46,942 bases of DNA from Bacillota bacterium (lineage in GTDB: Bacteria > Bacillota_I > Bacilli_A > RF39 > UBA660), in the NCBI GenBank assembly GCA_015059305.1, contig SVAQ01000011.1:1-46942 (forward strand). The letters run 5' to 3'. Under the pieces are notes generated by a model that had not been told where the DNA came from, searched no databases, and saw only the letters and a list, made by a program, of their open reading frames with translations. Shown here one piece after another: positions 1-9,001 of the stretch. Position 1 is the stretch's first letter; each line of letters opens with the position of its first letter. The position numbers were made by a program, and so were the translations under genes.

Positions 1-2677
1 CTTCTTCCGTTATTACGCTTGATTTTGGGTATTCATTAAAATGTCCAGATTCTATTACTATTTGCGGAACATCGGTAATTTGAACATTTGAAATAGTTAC
101 TGTTCCAGACTCAGCAGGGGCATAAAAACTATTTCCTTCTACCCTAGTTCCATTCATATCAAATGAAGTCACGGTTTTAGTTACGGAACCAATAGGTTTT
201 AATTCAATTTTCGTTACATTGGCCTCTATCAATGCAGGAATTTCAATAGTTACTAAATTCGAAGCTTGATTATTTATTGTAAGTGTTATTGGTGTTGCTA
301 CAGATATAAATGACCATGATGACGGTTTTGCTGATGATGCATTTAGTTTATCTGCATCCATTTGACTACGAGCCAGTGCAGTAGTTACCTTTGAACACCC
401 CTCAAACATACTTGACATACCAATTACGTTTGACACATCCCAACCACTTAGATCAAAAGTAGTAGCAGGAGTAGATCTAAACATACTCGACATATCAGTG
501 ACATTTGACACATCCCAGCTAGATAAATCACCAACACTCCAATTATTTGTTGCTTTCCAGCCTGCATACTCAAACATACTTGACATATTAGTGACATTTG
601 ACACATCCCAACCTGATAAATCACCGATACTCCAATTATCTGTTACTGACCAGCCTGCAAAATAAAACATATTTTTCATATTGGTGACACTTGATACATC
701 CCAACCTGATAAATCACCGATACTCCAATTATCTGTTACTGACCGGCCTGCATCTCTAAACATCTGTGACATATTGGTAACACTTGATACATCCCAACCT
801 GATAAATCACCGATACTCCAATTATTTGTTGCTTTCCAGCCTGTATCAGAAAACATATATGACATATCGGTGACACTTGACACATCCCAACCTGATAAAT
901 CACCGATACTCCAATTATTTGTTGCTGACCGGCCTGCATCAGAAAACATAGATGACATATTAGTGACATTTGACACATCCCAACCTGATAAATCACCGAT
1001 ACTCCAATTATTTGTTGCTGACACTCCTGCATAAGAAAACATTAATGACATATCGGTAACATTTGACACATCCCAGTTTGCTAAATCGCCGATACTCCAA
1101 TTATCTGTTACTGCCCAGCCTGCAAAATAAAACATAGATCCCATATCGGTGACACTTGACACATCCCAACCTGATAAATCACCAATACTCCATGATGTAG
1201 CATTTTTAGCGGTATGATCAAACATAGCTCCCATATCGGTGACACTTGACACATCCCAACCTGATAAATCACCGATACTCCAATTATCTGTTACTGAATA
1301 GCCTGCAGTAGAAAACATAGATGACATATCCGTTACATTAGACACATCCCAACTAGATAAATCACCAATACTCCAATTATCTGTTACTGAATAGCCTGCA
1401 TCAGAAAACATAAATGACATATCGGTAACATTTGACACATCCCAGTTAGATAAATCACCGATACTCCAATTATTTGTTGCTTTCCAGCCTGTATCAGAAA
1501 ACATAGATGACATATCCGTTACATTAGACACATCCCAACTAGATAAATCACCAATACTCCAATTATCTGTTACTGAATAGCCTGCATTATAAAACATATA
1601 TGACATATCGGTAACATTTGATACATCCCAACTAGATAAATCACCAATACTCCAATTATTTGTTGCTTTCCAGCCTGTATCAGAAAACATAGATGACATA
1701 TCCGTTACATTAGACACATCCCAACTAGATAAATCACCAATACTCCAATTATCTGTTACTGAATAGCCTGCATTATAAAACATATATGACATATCGGTAA
1801 CATTTGATACATCCCAACTAGATAAATCACCAATACTCCAATTATTTGTTGCTTTCATGCCTGCAACTCTAAACATCTGTGACATATTGGTAACACTTGA
1901 TACATCCCAATTTGATAAACCTTCAATACTCCAATTATCTGTTACTGAATAGCCTGCATTATAAAACATATTTGACATATTAGTGACATTTGACACATCC
2001 CAATCTGATAAATCACCGATACTCCAATTATTTGTTGCTGACCCGCCTGCATAAGCAAACATAGATGACATATCCGTTACTTTTGATGTATCTATTTTAG
2101 TAACATCAAATGTATGAACATTTTGAAAATAATAAAACCATAAACATAAATTTTTAGGTTTTATTATATCTGCAACAGTAACCGAAGTAATTGCGTTTTT
2201 ATAAACATACCAACCTGGTTGACTATCACTTGTTTTTTCCTCAAATCCTGTATATACTGCAGTAACAGCTAAATCATTATATTCAGTAGTGCCATTAGTT
2301 ACCACATCTGTATTTTTATAAATTCTTAATGAATTATCCTCCGCAGAATAAATAGCGTAAGTAAAAAGTTTATCAAAATAAACATAACATTCATTAGCTT
2401 TAGTTAAAGTATATTTTAAAGTACCATTATCTCCATCGTATTCAAAAATAATATCTTCTTTTTCACAATAAGTTTTTTCTTCATTTAATCTATAATTACC
2501 TTGAGGAATTGTATTTACTTCTTCATATTTATCAGTAGAATGATCATATATTAATATAGCTAGGCCTTCCCTTTTGGAAGTGCTACTCATTTCTACACTA
2601 CCATTATAATAAAATAAGTAAGTTAATACTAATAATATCACACCTAAAATTATTGGAATAATAATTTGTTTCTTCAT
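1..2677 (-). CDS. BspA-like repeat surface protein (DUF285-type), partial
   Basis: This is the N-terminal 892 residues of a surface protein; the frame stays open to the left edge, so the C-terminus is not seen. ATG at 2677 has a GAGGG Shine-Dalgarno at 2686-2690; an in-frame ATG five codons upstream lies before that site and is less likely. Residues 1-20 are a membrane anchor or signal (MKKQIIIPIILGVILLV). A short domain with two cysteines follows and ends in ECYVYF. Next come about 18 copies of a 31-residue repeat with the core WDVSxVTxMSxMF, typical of the DUF285/BspA leucine-rich family. The last roughly 130 visible residues are Ig-like beta sequence. The family is used for surface display and adhesion; a ligand cannot be inferred here. 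Confidence 0.88.
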   Translation of the reverse strand, partial: MKKQIIIPIILGVILLVLTYLFYYNGSVEMSSTSKREGLAILIYDHSTDKYEEVNTIPQGNYRLNEEKTYCEKEDIIFEYDGDNGTLKYTLTKANECYVYFDKLFTYAIYSAEDNSLRIYKNTDVVTNGTTEYNDLAVTAVYTGFEEKTSDSQPGWYVYKNAITSVTVADIIKPKNLCLWFYYFQNVHTFDVTKIDTSKVTDMSSMFAYAGGSATNNWSIGDLSDWDVSNVTNMSNMFYNAGYSVTDNWSIEGLSNWDVSSVTNMSQMFRVAGMKATNNWSIGDLSSWDVSNVTDMSYMFYNAGYSVTDNWSIGDLSSWDVSNVTDMSSMFSDTGWKATNNWSIGDLSSWDVSNVTDMSYMFYNAGYSVTDNWSIGDLSSWDVSNVTDMSSMFSDTGWKATNNWSIGDLSNWDVSNVTDMSFMFSDAGYSVTDNWSIGDLSSWDVSNVTDMSSMFSTAGYSVTDNWSIGDLSGWDVSSVTDMGAMFDHTAKNATSWSIGDLSGWDVSSVTDMGSMFYFAGWAVTDNWSIGDLANWDVSNVTDMSLMFSYAGVSATNNWSIGDLSGWDVSNVTNMSSMFSDAGRSATNNWSIGDLSGWDVSSVTDMSYMFSDTGWKATNNWSIGDLSGWDVSSVTNMSQMFRDAGRSVTDNWSIGDLSGWDVSSVTNMKNMFYFAGWSVTDNWSIGDLSGWDVSNVTNMSSMFEYAGWKATNNWSVGDLSSWDVSNVTDMSSMFRSTPATTFDLSGWDVSNVIGMSSMFEGCSKVTTALARSQMDADKLNASSAKPSSWSFISVATPITLTINNQASNLVTIEIPALIEANVTKIELKPIGSVTKTVTSFDMNGTRVEGNSFYAPAESGTVTISNVQITDVPQIVIESGHFNEYPKSSVITEE
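400..2070 (-). repeat. 93-bp tandem repeats, about 18 copies
   Basis: The block recurs every 93 bases, visible as the plus-strand motif ACTCCAATTAT followed by GACACATCCCA at a constant step from about 517 to 2001. Each unit encodes 31 residues of the BspA-like protein. Many neighbours differ at only a few bases, and some pairs (for example near 1500 and 1690) are almost identical over the whole unit. Such arrays can gain or lose units by recombination without breaking the frame. The other frames and the plus strand stay open for up to about 117 codons only because of the repeat. Confidence 0.92.
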
Positions 2678-2701
2678 ACTTTGATCCCTCATTATATATC
2701 A

Positions 2702-2730
2702 ATAATAACAAAGAACAAATGAAAATGCAA
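2702..2730 (-). promoter_or_regulatory. Promoter of the BspA-like gene
   Basis: TTGCAT (2725-2730) and TATTAT (2702-2707) are separated by 17 bases, with a TG extended -10. The expected transcript start near 2695 leaves room for the Shine-Dalgarno. A second TATAAT at 2691-2696 overlaps the ribosome-binding site too closely to serve. Confidence 0.6.
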
Positions 2731-2762
2731 TTGAATAAACTTAATTACAATAAATTAGCCAT

Positions 2763-2788
2763 AAAAAAAATTAGTGGTTGCCCACTAA
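2763..2788 (-). terminator. Intrinsic terminator after the 459-residue gene
   Basis: A 7-bp stem TTAGTGG/CCACTAA with loop GCAA is followed on the minus strand by eight T. The stem overlaps the TAG stop of the upstream gene. Confidence 0.85.
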
Positions 2789-4164
2789 CTTGTTCTAGTT
2801 CCCCTATTTGGAAGTTCTAAAGATTTTCCATAATTATAACCTAGATCATACAAATGTTGAAAAAATTCATTATGACAAATAACTTCATCCTCAATTTTTA
2901 TAGACATATTATGCCCTACACCAGGTTCTGATGCAATTCTAACGCCTTTTGTTAAGCATTCTAGCTTATAATACGTATTAATATTTTTATCTGTTACACG
3001 TGTTAAGTAAGCACTAGCCTCTTGTTCATTCATATTTTTATCTTTAATAGTCTTATAGTATCTTATAGGCATATAATCTACTACATCGATATCTTGAATA
3101 CCCATCCCATTTAATAAACCAAAAGCTAATATTAATGATGTCATATGCGTAGGATTATAAAAATTATAGTTTTTTGTTCTTGGAATATTTGCTTTAATCT
3201 CTTGATCTATTTTAGGATTACTTCCCGTCATTTGTGATGTTTGAACTGCAACAATATAAGCTTTTCTTGTAAATTCATCATAACCGATTCGAACATTTGG
3301 AAGCTCTAATCTAGTATTTGCTAGCATGAAAGATAAATAATATGGAGTTTCATATTCAAAATCAGATCTTCCTACTTTAAAAAATAACTGATCATTAAAG
3401 GCTTCACCTACATAATTTACACCACGCATACTACCAAAGTTTGGATCTTTTATAAACTCAGTATATCTTTTGAAAAAGCCATCAATATTAGAAAGATCAT
3501 ACGCTGTTGCATTTAATATAACGCCTTCGAATAATAATTTTATTTGTTCTTCTTCAGTGTAACATTGATATCCTTCTTTAACAAACAAATTATATTGGGT
3601 ATTACTTTCTCTAACCGTTTGGACAAATTCTTGTAAAACAGCTTCAACATAATCAAAATTATTTAATATTACAGTTGGAAGCGGGTCACTGTTTGGGCGA
3701 ATAACTTTCGAAATAGCTATTTTTTTGGCTTGACTATTATGTTTAATAATTGCTTCAGCGTTATCTGTGTAATAAAGTGGTCCTGCTTCAGTGCCTAGTT
3801 TACCATCATATGTACGACTAAAAATTTTTTTAACAACATCTAAAAGAAGTTTAACGTACGGATGGGTTTCTAAAACTTCTAGATATTCTTCTTTGTATTT
3901 TTCAATTAAAGTAATTAAATCCAAATTAGAATTTAATGGTAAATTACGACAAATATTATCAAAATAGATACGTACTTCTCCTAAATTATATGTTCCACCA
4001 AATCTAAAGCCTAAAACCCCCATAACAAAATCACTTAAGGCATCTTCTAAATCTGTATAATCTTTATTTTTGAAATAATCTTCAATTACTTTACTTCGTG
4101 GATAACCTAGTTCAATTCCCTTACGATAAGATTCTAAAAATACTTTTGTAAATATAAAATTCAT
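2785..4164 (-). CDS. Conserved-looking hypothetical protein, 459 aa
   Basis: I do not recognise this protein. It has no signal peptide or membrane segment and looks cytoplasmic, with mixed alpha/beta composition. Visible stretches that may be conserved are RFGGTYNLGEVRIYFDN near residue 55, YDGKLGTEAGPLYY near 120, and an ANTRLELPNVRIGYDE stretch near 285. ATG at 4164 is chosen over an upstream TTG at 4170 because AAGGGG at 4175-4180 is about 10 bases from the ATG and too close to the TTG. It stands alone: priA ends about 60 bases upstream and a terminator follows directly. No function is proposed. Confidence 0.75.
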   Translation of the reverse strand: MNFIFTKVFLESYRKGIELGYPRSKVIEDYFKNKDYTDLEDALSDFVMGVLGFRFGGTYNLGEVRIYFDNICRNLPLNSNLDLITLIEKYKEEYLEVLETHPYVKLLLDVVKKIFSRTYDGKLGTEAGPLYYTDNAEAIIKHNSQAKKIAISKVIRPNSDPLPTVILNNFDYVEAVLQEFVQTVRESNTQYNLFVKEGYQCYTEEEQIKLLFEGVILNATAYDLSNIDGFFKRYTEFIKDPNFGSMRGVNYVGEAFNDQLFFKVGRSDFEYETPYYLSFMLANTRLELPNVRIGYDEFTRKAYIVAVQTSQMTGSNPKIDQEIKANIPRTKNYNFYNPTHMTSLILAFGLLNGMGIQDIDVVDYMPIRYYKTIKDKNMNEQEASAYLTRVTDKNINTYYKLECLTKGVRIASEPGVGHNMSIKIEDEVICHNEFFQHLYDLGYNYGKSLELPNRGTRTS

Positions 4165-4222
4165 CCTCAAAACACCCCTTAATTACGGCAATTATACCAT
4201 AAAATGGGCTAAAAAGCAACTT

Positions 4223-6403
4223 TCAGAACCTTGAGGGATTAAAAGTAATCTCAATATTTACTTTTTTATCACCACAAAACATTTCATCGATTTCTTTTAA
4301 AGTACTTTTTAAATACTCATCAAATGTATATTTAATAGTAAGCTGAAAGTTATATATATTATTTATTTTAAAAACAGCTGCCGGAGTTGGTCCAAATAAA
4401 ATACTTCGTTTATCTAGTTTTTGAATTAAAATTTTTTTTATTTCGTTAGCTTTGGAAGATGCTAGTTCATAGTCACTAGATTTAACGGACAATGAGCAAA
4501 TATAAGTATATGGAGGATATTTTAATTTATGCCGTATATTCATTTCATATAAATAAAAATTATAATAATCATTATTTTGAACATACTTTAAAACTTCATT
4601 ATCTGGATTAAAAGTTTGAATAATCACTTCCCCGGCTTTTTTATCTCTACCACTACGACCGGAAGTTTGATATAAAAGTTGAAATGTTTTTTCGTTAGCT
4701 CTAAAATCCGGAATATTTAAAGAAGTATCAGCATTAATTACACCAACTAGAGTAACATTAGGAAAATCTAATCCTTTACTAATCATTTGAGTACCTAATA
4801 AAATATCATATTTATTATCTGAAAAATCATCAATAATCTTTTGGTAACTACCTTTATTGCTCGTCGTATCTTGATCCATCCGACTAATTTTAGCATTTGG
4901 ATAAAGTTTTTGAAGTTCTTCTTCGAGTTTTTGCGTACCAAGCCCTAAATAGTTTAGAGCTTCTTCCTTACATTTTGGACAATTTTCATCTTTTTTTATA
5001 ACATATCCACAGTAATGACATCTTAAATTATTTGTTGTTTTATGATATGTAAGAGTAATATCACAATTTGGACATTTATACGTATAACCACAAGAAGTGC
5101 AGCTAACAAAGGTTGAAAAACCACGTCTATTTAAAAGCAATATTACTTGTTCATTTTTATTTAAGCGATCAGTAATTTTATCTTTCAAAAGACTAGAAAA
5201 AATAAAATTACGATGTTTTATTTCTTCAGTCATATCCACTATTGTAGTAAGAGGAAGTTCCATATTATTAGTTCTTTTATTTAATGTAATTAACTGATAG
5301 ACCGTTTTATCTGCACGGGCTCTTGTTTCCAAAGACGGAGTTGCTGATGCTAATATAAGAGGAATATTATTCTTTTTAGCCCGATAAATGGCCATATCAA
5401 TTGCATTATACCTAGGATTTGAATCTTGTTTATAAGTATCGCTATGTTCCTCATCAATAATTATTAATCCTAAATTTTTTAAAGGCACAAAAATACTAGA
5501 TCGCGTACCTACGACAATTTTCACTTCATCATTATAAATCTTTTTATATTCATCATATTTCTCACCATTAGAAAGACCACTGTGAAAAATAGCAACATCG
5601 CTTCCAAATCGTCGATAAAATCTTTTGACAGTTTGCGCAGTTAAACAAATTTCAGGAACTAAAACTATCGCAGTTTTACCTTTATCAATAACTTCTTTGA
5701 TCAAACGCATATATACTTCAGTTTTACCTGAACCAGTTACCCCTTGTAATAAATACGTTTGATATGTATCCAAATTATTTTTTATAGTATCAAAAGCTTT
5801 TTGCTGCTCATCATTTAATTTTGGTATTACTTCATTTTCCGCAGTAACATTGATTCTTGATTTATTAATTTTAATTTTTTTAACTAGGTCTAATTTAATT
5901 AAGGCATTTAAAGACGCCCCAGCAATCTCTTTTTTTAATATCTTCCCTTTTTTTAATTGTTCTAATATCGCAATTTGTTTATGGCTACGTGCATGCTCTA
6001 TAATATATTTATTAACAGCATTTTCATCTTTATTAAGTAAAATATAAGTATCAAATAAATCATAATTATGTTTTTGATCTTTTATTTTAAGAGCCGAAGG
6101 TAACATTGCTTGATAAGCTGTAATTAAAGTACATAAAGTTTCTTCTTTCAAGTATTTTCCCAAATCCATTTGTTCCTCATTCAAATAAATTTCTGGATTA
6201 ACAATATAGCAAATTTCTTTAGTTTCATAATCTGGATCTTGATCAGTTATATTAAGAACAATACCATTTATAACACTTTTACCAAAAGGAACAACTACTT
6301 TCATTCCTTTTTTAATTATTTGTTTATCTTTATCCGCAACTTTATAAGTAAAACATTTATCTAATGATTTAACAGGATATTCAATAATAACTTCAGCGTA
6401 CAT
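4223..6403 (-). CDS. priA: Primosomal protein N' (replication restart helicase PriA)
   Basis: PriA is the DNA helicase that reloads the replisome at stalled forks. The protein is 726 aa, normal for the family. From the N-terminus it has the 3'-DNA-binding region, Walker A GVTGSGKT at 221-228, the DEEH box at 317-320, and eight paired cysteines between residues 435 and 478 that form the two zinc sites of the PriA helicase insertion. ATG at 6403 is preferred over a TTG at 6427 because GAGG lies five bases before it. The ATG overlaps the end of the upstream sipW-like gene by 11 bases, so the two are probably translationally coupled. Confidence 0.96.
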   Translation of the reverse strand: MYAEVIIEYPVKSLDKCFTYKVADKDKQIIKKGMKVVVPFGKSVINGIVLNITDQDPDYETKEICYIVNPEIYLNEEQMDLGKYLKEETLCTLITAYQAMLPSALKIKDQKHNYDLFDTYILLNKDENAVNKYIIEHARSHKQIAILEQLKKGKILKKEIAGASLNALIKLDLVKKIKINKSRINVTAENEVIPKLNDEQQKAFDTIKNNLDTYQTYLLQGVTGSGKTEVYMRLIKEVIDKGKTAIVLVPEICLTAQTVKRFYRRFGSDVAIFHSGLSNGEKYDEYKKIYNDEVKIVVGTRSSIFVPLKNLGLIIIDEEHSDTYKQDSNPRYNAIDMAIYRAKKNNIPLILASATPSLETRARADKTVYQLITLNKRTNNMELPLTTIVDMTEEIKHRNFIFSSLLKDKITDRLNKNEQVILLLNRRGFSTFVSCTSCGYTYKCPNCDITLTYHKTTNNLRCHYCGYVIKKDENCPKCKEEALNYLGLGTQKLEEELQKLYPNAKISRMDQDTTSNKGSYQKIIDDFSDNKYDILLGTQMISKGLDFPNVTLVGVINADTSLNIPDFRANEKTFQLLYQTSGRSGRDKKAGEVIIQTFNPDNEVLKYVQNNDYYNFYLYEMNIRHKLKYPPYTYICSLSVKSSDYELASSKANEIKKILIQKLDKRSILFGPTPAAVFKINNIYNFQLTIKYTFDEYLKSTLKEIDEMFCGDKKVNIEITFNPSRF

Positions 6404-6884
6404 GTGTACCTCTTTTAATAAGCGCAATAATACCAGGTATTAAGATAAAAAAAACTATCAAATAATACTTATATTCCCAAAAGAAATTAAGAATATTATT
6501 AACACCAGGAATAATTAATACTAATTTACCATATATTTGACCACTACTTACTTCATTACCATCTATAAAGGTATTATTATCCCCTTTGGTAACATAACTA
6601 TCAGTAAGTTTTTCAATAATTCGATGCGTTGTAATATAATTCTCATCACTAGCATATGAAATTACATCATTTTTATAATATTCTTTCTGTTTATAAACAA
6701 TAATTAAATCACCAGGATTAATATCCGGAAGCATACTTGTTCCCGTATTTATAAAACCAGTGAAACCACAAAAATAAGTTAATTTACTATATTGTTTATT
6801 ATATGCAAAAACTAAAGTAATTATAAAAAGTAAAACTACTAAGGAAGTTAATAAATATAAAATTAATCTGATAAATTTTTTCAT
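6393..6884 (-). CDS. sipW: SipW-type (ER-type) signal peptidase I
   Basis: This is a membrane-bound signal peptidase of the archaeal/ER class, 163 aa. There is a TM helix at residues 7-27, the nucleophile Ser50 in GTSMLPDINPGD, His87 in TTHRII where the bacterial LepB class has Lys, the VTKGDNN box, and a C-terminal TM helix at about 138-157. The Ser-His arrangement marks the SipW class, which in Bacillus matures TasA-like matrix proteins. A likely substrate with a SipW-type signal is encoded at 37915-39498. The start codon has no clear Shine-Dalgarno. It lies directly upstream of priA and overlaps it. Confidence 0.9.
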   Translation of the reverse strand: MKKFIRLILYLLTSLVVLLFIITLVFAYNKQYSKLTYFCGFTGFINTGTSMLPDINPGDLIIVYKQKEYYKNDVISYASDENYITTHRIIEKLTDSYVTKGDNNTFIDGNEVSSGQIYGKLVLIIPGVNNILNFFWEYKYYLIVFFILIPGIIALIKRGTHVR

Positions 6885-6942
6885 AACATTATTATTACAT
6901 TAAAAAAAGAAAAAATCTATAGTATTAATTTCTTTCCAATAG

Positions 6943-6976
6943 AAAAAATCACCTAACATTTTGTTAGATGATTTTA
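6943..6976 (-). terminator. Intrinsic terminator after topA
   Basis: A stem AATCAtCTAAC/GTTAGgTGATT with one mismatch is followed on the minus strand by six T. It separates topA from the sipW-like/priA unit. Confidence 0.85.
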
Positions 6977-9001
6977 TTCATTTATGTCGCATGTTGGACA
7001 AATAATAATTTTATTTTTATCTACAAGTAAATCTCCACATTTGTCACATTTATCACCAGTTGGTTTATACCATGATGCATATTTACATTTTGGATAGTTT
7101 GCACATCCCCAGAAAACTTTACCTTTTCTAGTAGGTTTTTCTACAATGTCTCCATCACACTTAGGACATTTACATATTACACTTGTTTCCTTTTTTTCTT
7201 TTTTGATATACTTACAAGTCGGATAATTTGAACAAGCTACAAACTCACCATATTTCCCTTTTCTAACTACAAGCGGATTATTACACTCCGGACACATCTC
7301 GCCAGTTTCCTCAGCAGGTTTCTTTTCCATATTTTTAAATGCTGCATCTACAAGCGGAGCAAATCCTTCGTAAAATTCTTTTAAAACCTTTTGATAATCA
7401 GCTTTATCCTCAGCAATTTTATCTAAATCATCTTCCATCGCCGCTGTATATTTAACATTAACAATACTTGAGAAAAATTCTTGTAATTTATCAGTAGTTT
7501 CAAATCCAATTTCCGTAGGTACAAATTTCTTTTCTTCTAAAATAACATAACCGCGATCTTTAATAGTTCCTAAAATCGTAGCATAAGTTGACGGTCTACC
7601 AATGCCTAAACTTTCAAGTTCTTTAATTAAAGAACTTTCAGTATATCTACTCGGAGCTTTTGTAAAATGTTGGTATTTTTCAATTTTATCAGTTTCTACT
7701 ATTTTCTCTTTATAATCTTTGAAATTTGGTAAAATAGTATCCTCTTGATCTTCATAATCGCCATATACTTTTAAATAACCATCAAAAGTTAAAACACTTC
7801 CATTAGCTTTAAAAATATAACCATTATTATCAAGTTTAACCGTAGTAGCTAAAAATTTTGCGTCTGCCATTAGAGATGCTAACGCTCTAATATAAATCAA
7901 TTTATATAACTTATATTCATCTTGTGATAAATATTTTTTTATACTTTCAGGAGTTCGATTAATCGATGTTGGTCTAATACCTTCGTGGGCATCTTGAACA
8001 TTTTCCTTCTTCTTCCCCTTTTTTACATAACCTATATAATTTTCACCATAATTTTCTTTTACATAACCATAGGTTGATTTTATAAATTCATCGGAAATTC
8101 TAGTGCTATCTGTTCTCATGTAGGTAATTAAACCGGCTGATTCCTCTCCAATTTCAATACCTTCATATAACTTTTGGGCAATCTTCATTGTTTTGGAAGC
8201 TGCAAAGCCCAATTTAGAAGAAGCAACTTGTTGTAATGTTGAAGTCTTAAATACTTCTTTTGCACTACGATTTTTTTCTTTTTCTTCGATTGAAGCAATC
8301 TTAAATGTTTTAGTAAGTTTAGCTAAAATAGCATCAGCTTCTTGTTCATTATTAATTTCTAGTTCGTTACCTTGGTATGAATCAAGAATTGCCGTAAATT
8401 CTTTGAATTCAGCTTCGATTGTCCAATATTCCTTTGGAACAAAAGCTATTATTTCTCTTTCACGATCCACAATTAATTTAAGTGCAACACTTTGAACTCT
8501 TCCTGCAGATTTACCACCTGTTTTTGATTGCATTAATTTACTTAATCTAAAACCGATAATTCTATCTAAAAATCTTCGTGTTTCACCGCTGTGAACTAAA
8601 TTCATATCAATTCTTCTTGGGTTTTCTAATGCTTTTAGAACAATATCTTTCGTTATTTCATTAAATACAACTCTATCATATTTATCTTCAGGAATAGCAA
8701 GTTCATCAAATAAATGCCAAGAAATTGTTTCCCCCTCACGGTCGGGGTCAGTCGCTAAATAAATGTGATCGGCTTGTTCAACTAGTTTTTTCAAATAGTT
8801 AACATCTTTTTTCTTACCAGAAATAATTTGATAATTTGGCTTAAAATTATCTTCTAAATCAATTCCTAACCCATATTTACCAGTCGTTGCTAAATCACGA
8901 ATATGACCTTTTGATGATACTACATTAAAATCTTTACTACCTAAATATTTTTCAATTGTTTTACATTTTGCGGGCGATTCCACTATTACAACGTTTTTCA
9001 C
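6974..9001 (-). CDS. topA: DNA topoisomerase I
   Basis: Type IA topoisomerase, 675 aa, relaxing negative supercoils. The N-terminal TOPRIM domain starts VVIVESPAK with the acidic cluster DPDREGE at 85-91; the active-site tyrosine is Tyr294 in YMRTDST. The C-terminus carries three CxxC zinc ribbons, of the kind CPECNNPLV...CSNYPTCKY, usual in Firmicutes TopA. The start is GTG at 9001, with AAGGAAG about nine bases upstream inside the end of the preceding gene. The stop of the LTA-synthase-like gene is immediately adjacent, so the two are co-transcribed. Confidence 0.97.
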   Translation of the reverse strand: MKNVVIVESPAKCKTIEKYLGSKDFNVVSSKGHIRDLATTGKYGLGIDLEDNFKPNYQIISGKKKDVNYLKKLVEQADHIYLATDPDREGETISWHLFDELAIPEDKYDRVVFNEITKDIVLKALENPRRIDMNLVHSGETRRFLDRIIGFRLSKLMQSKTGGKSAGRVQSVALKLIVDREREIIAFVPKEYWTIEAEFKEFTAILDSYQGNELEINNEQEADAILAKLTKTFKIASIEEKEKNRSAKEVFKTSTLQQVASSKLGFAASKTMKIAQKLYEGIEIGEESAGLITYMRTDSTRISDEFIKSTYGYVKENYGENYIGYVKKGKKKENVQDAHEGIRPTSINRTPESIKKYLSQDEYKLYKLIYIRALASLMADAKFLATTVKLDNNGYIFKANGSVLTFDGYLKVYGDYEDQEDTILPNFKDYKEKIVETDKIEKYQHFTKAPSRYTESSLIKELESLGIGRPSTYATILGTIKDRGYVILEEKKFVPTEIGFETTDKLQEFFSSIVNVKYTAAMEDDLDKIAEDKADYQKVLKEFYEGFAPLVDAAFKNMEKKPAEETGEMCPECNNPLVVRKGKYGEFVACSNYPTCKYIKKEKKETSVICKCPKCDGDIVEKPTRKGKVFWGCANYPKCKYASWYKPTGDKCDKCGDLLVDKNKIIICPTCDINE

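Noticed and set aside
681..1034. Plus-strand 117-codon frame and overlapping minus-strand 98-codon frame in the repeat array
   Set aside because: Both are other-frame shadows of the 93-bp repeats; the true frame is the minus-strand BspA-like protein, which has a start, Shine-Dalgarno, anchor and promoter.
400..2070. CRISPR-like array
   Set aside because: Units are 93 bases in direct tandem with no unique spacers, and they encode protein repeats.
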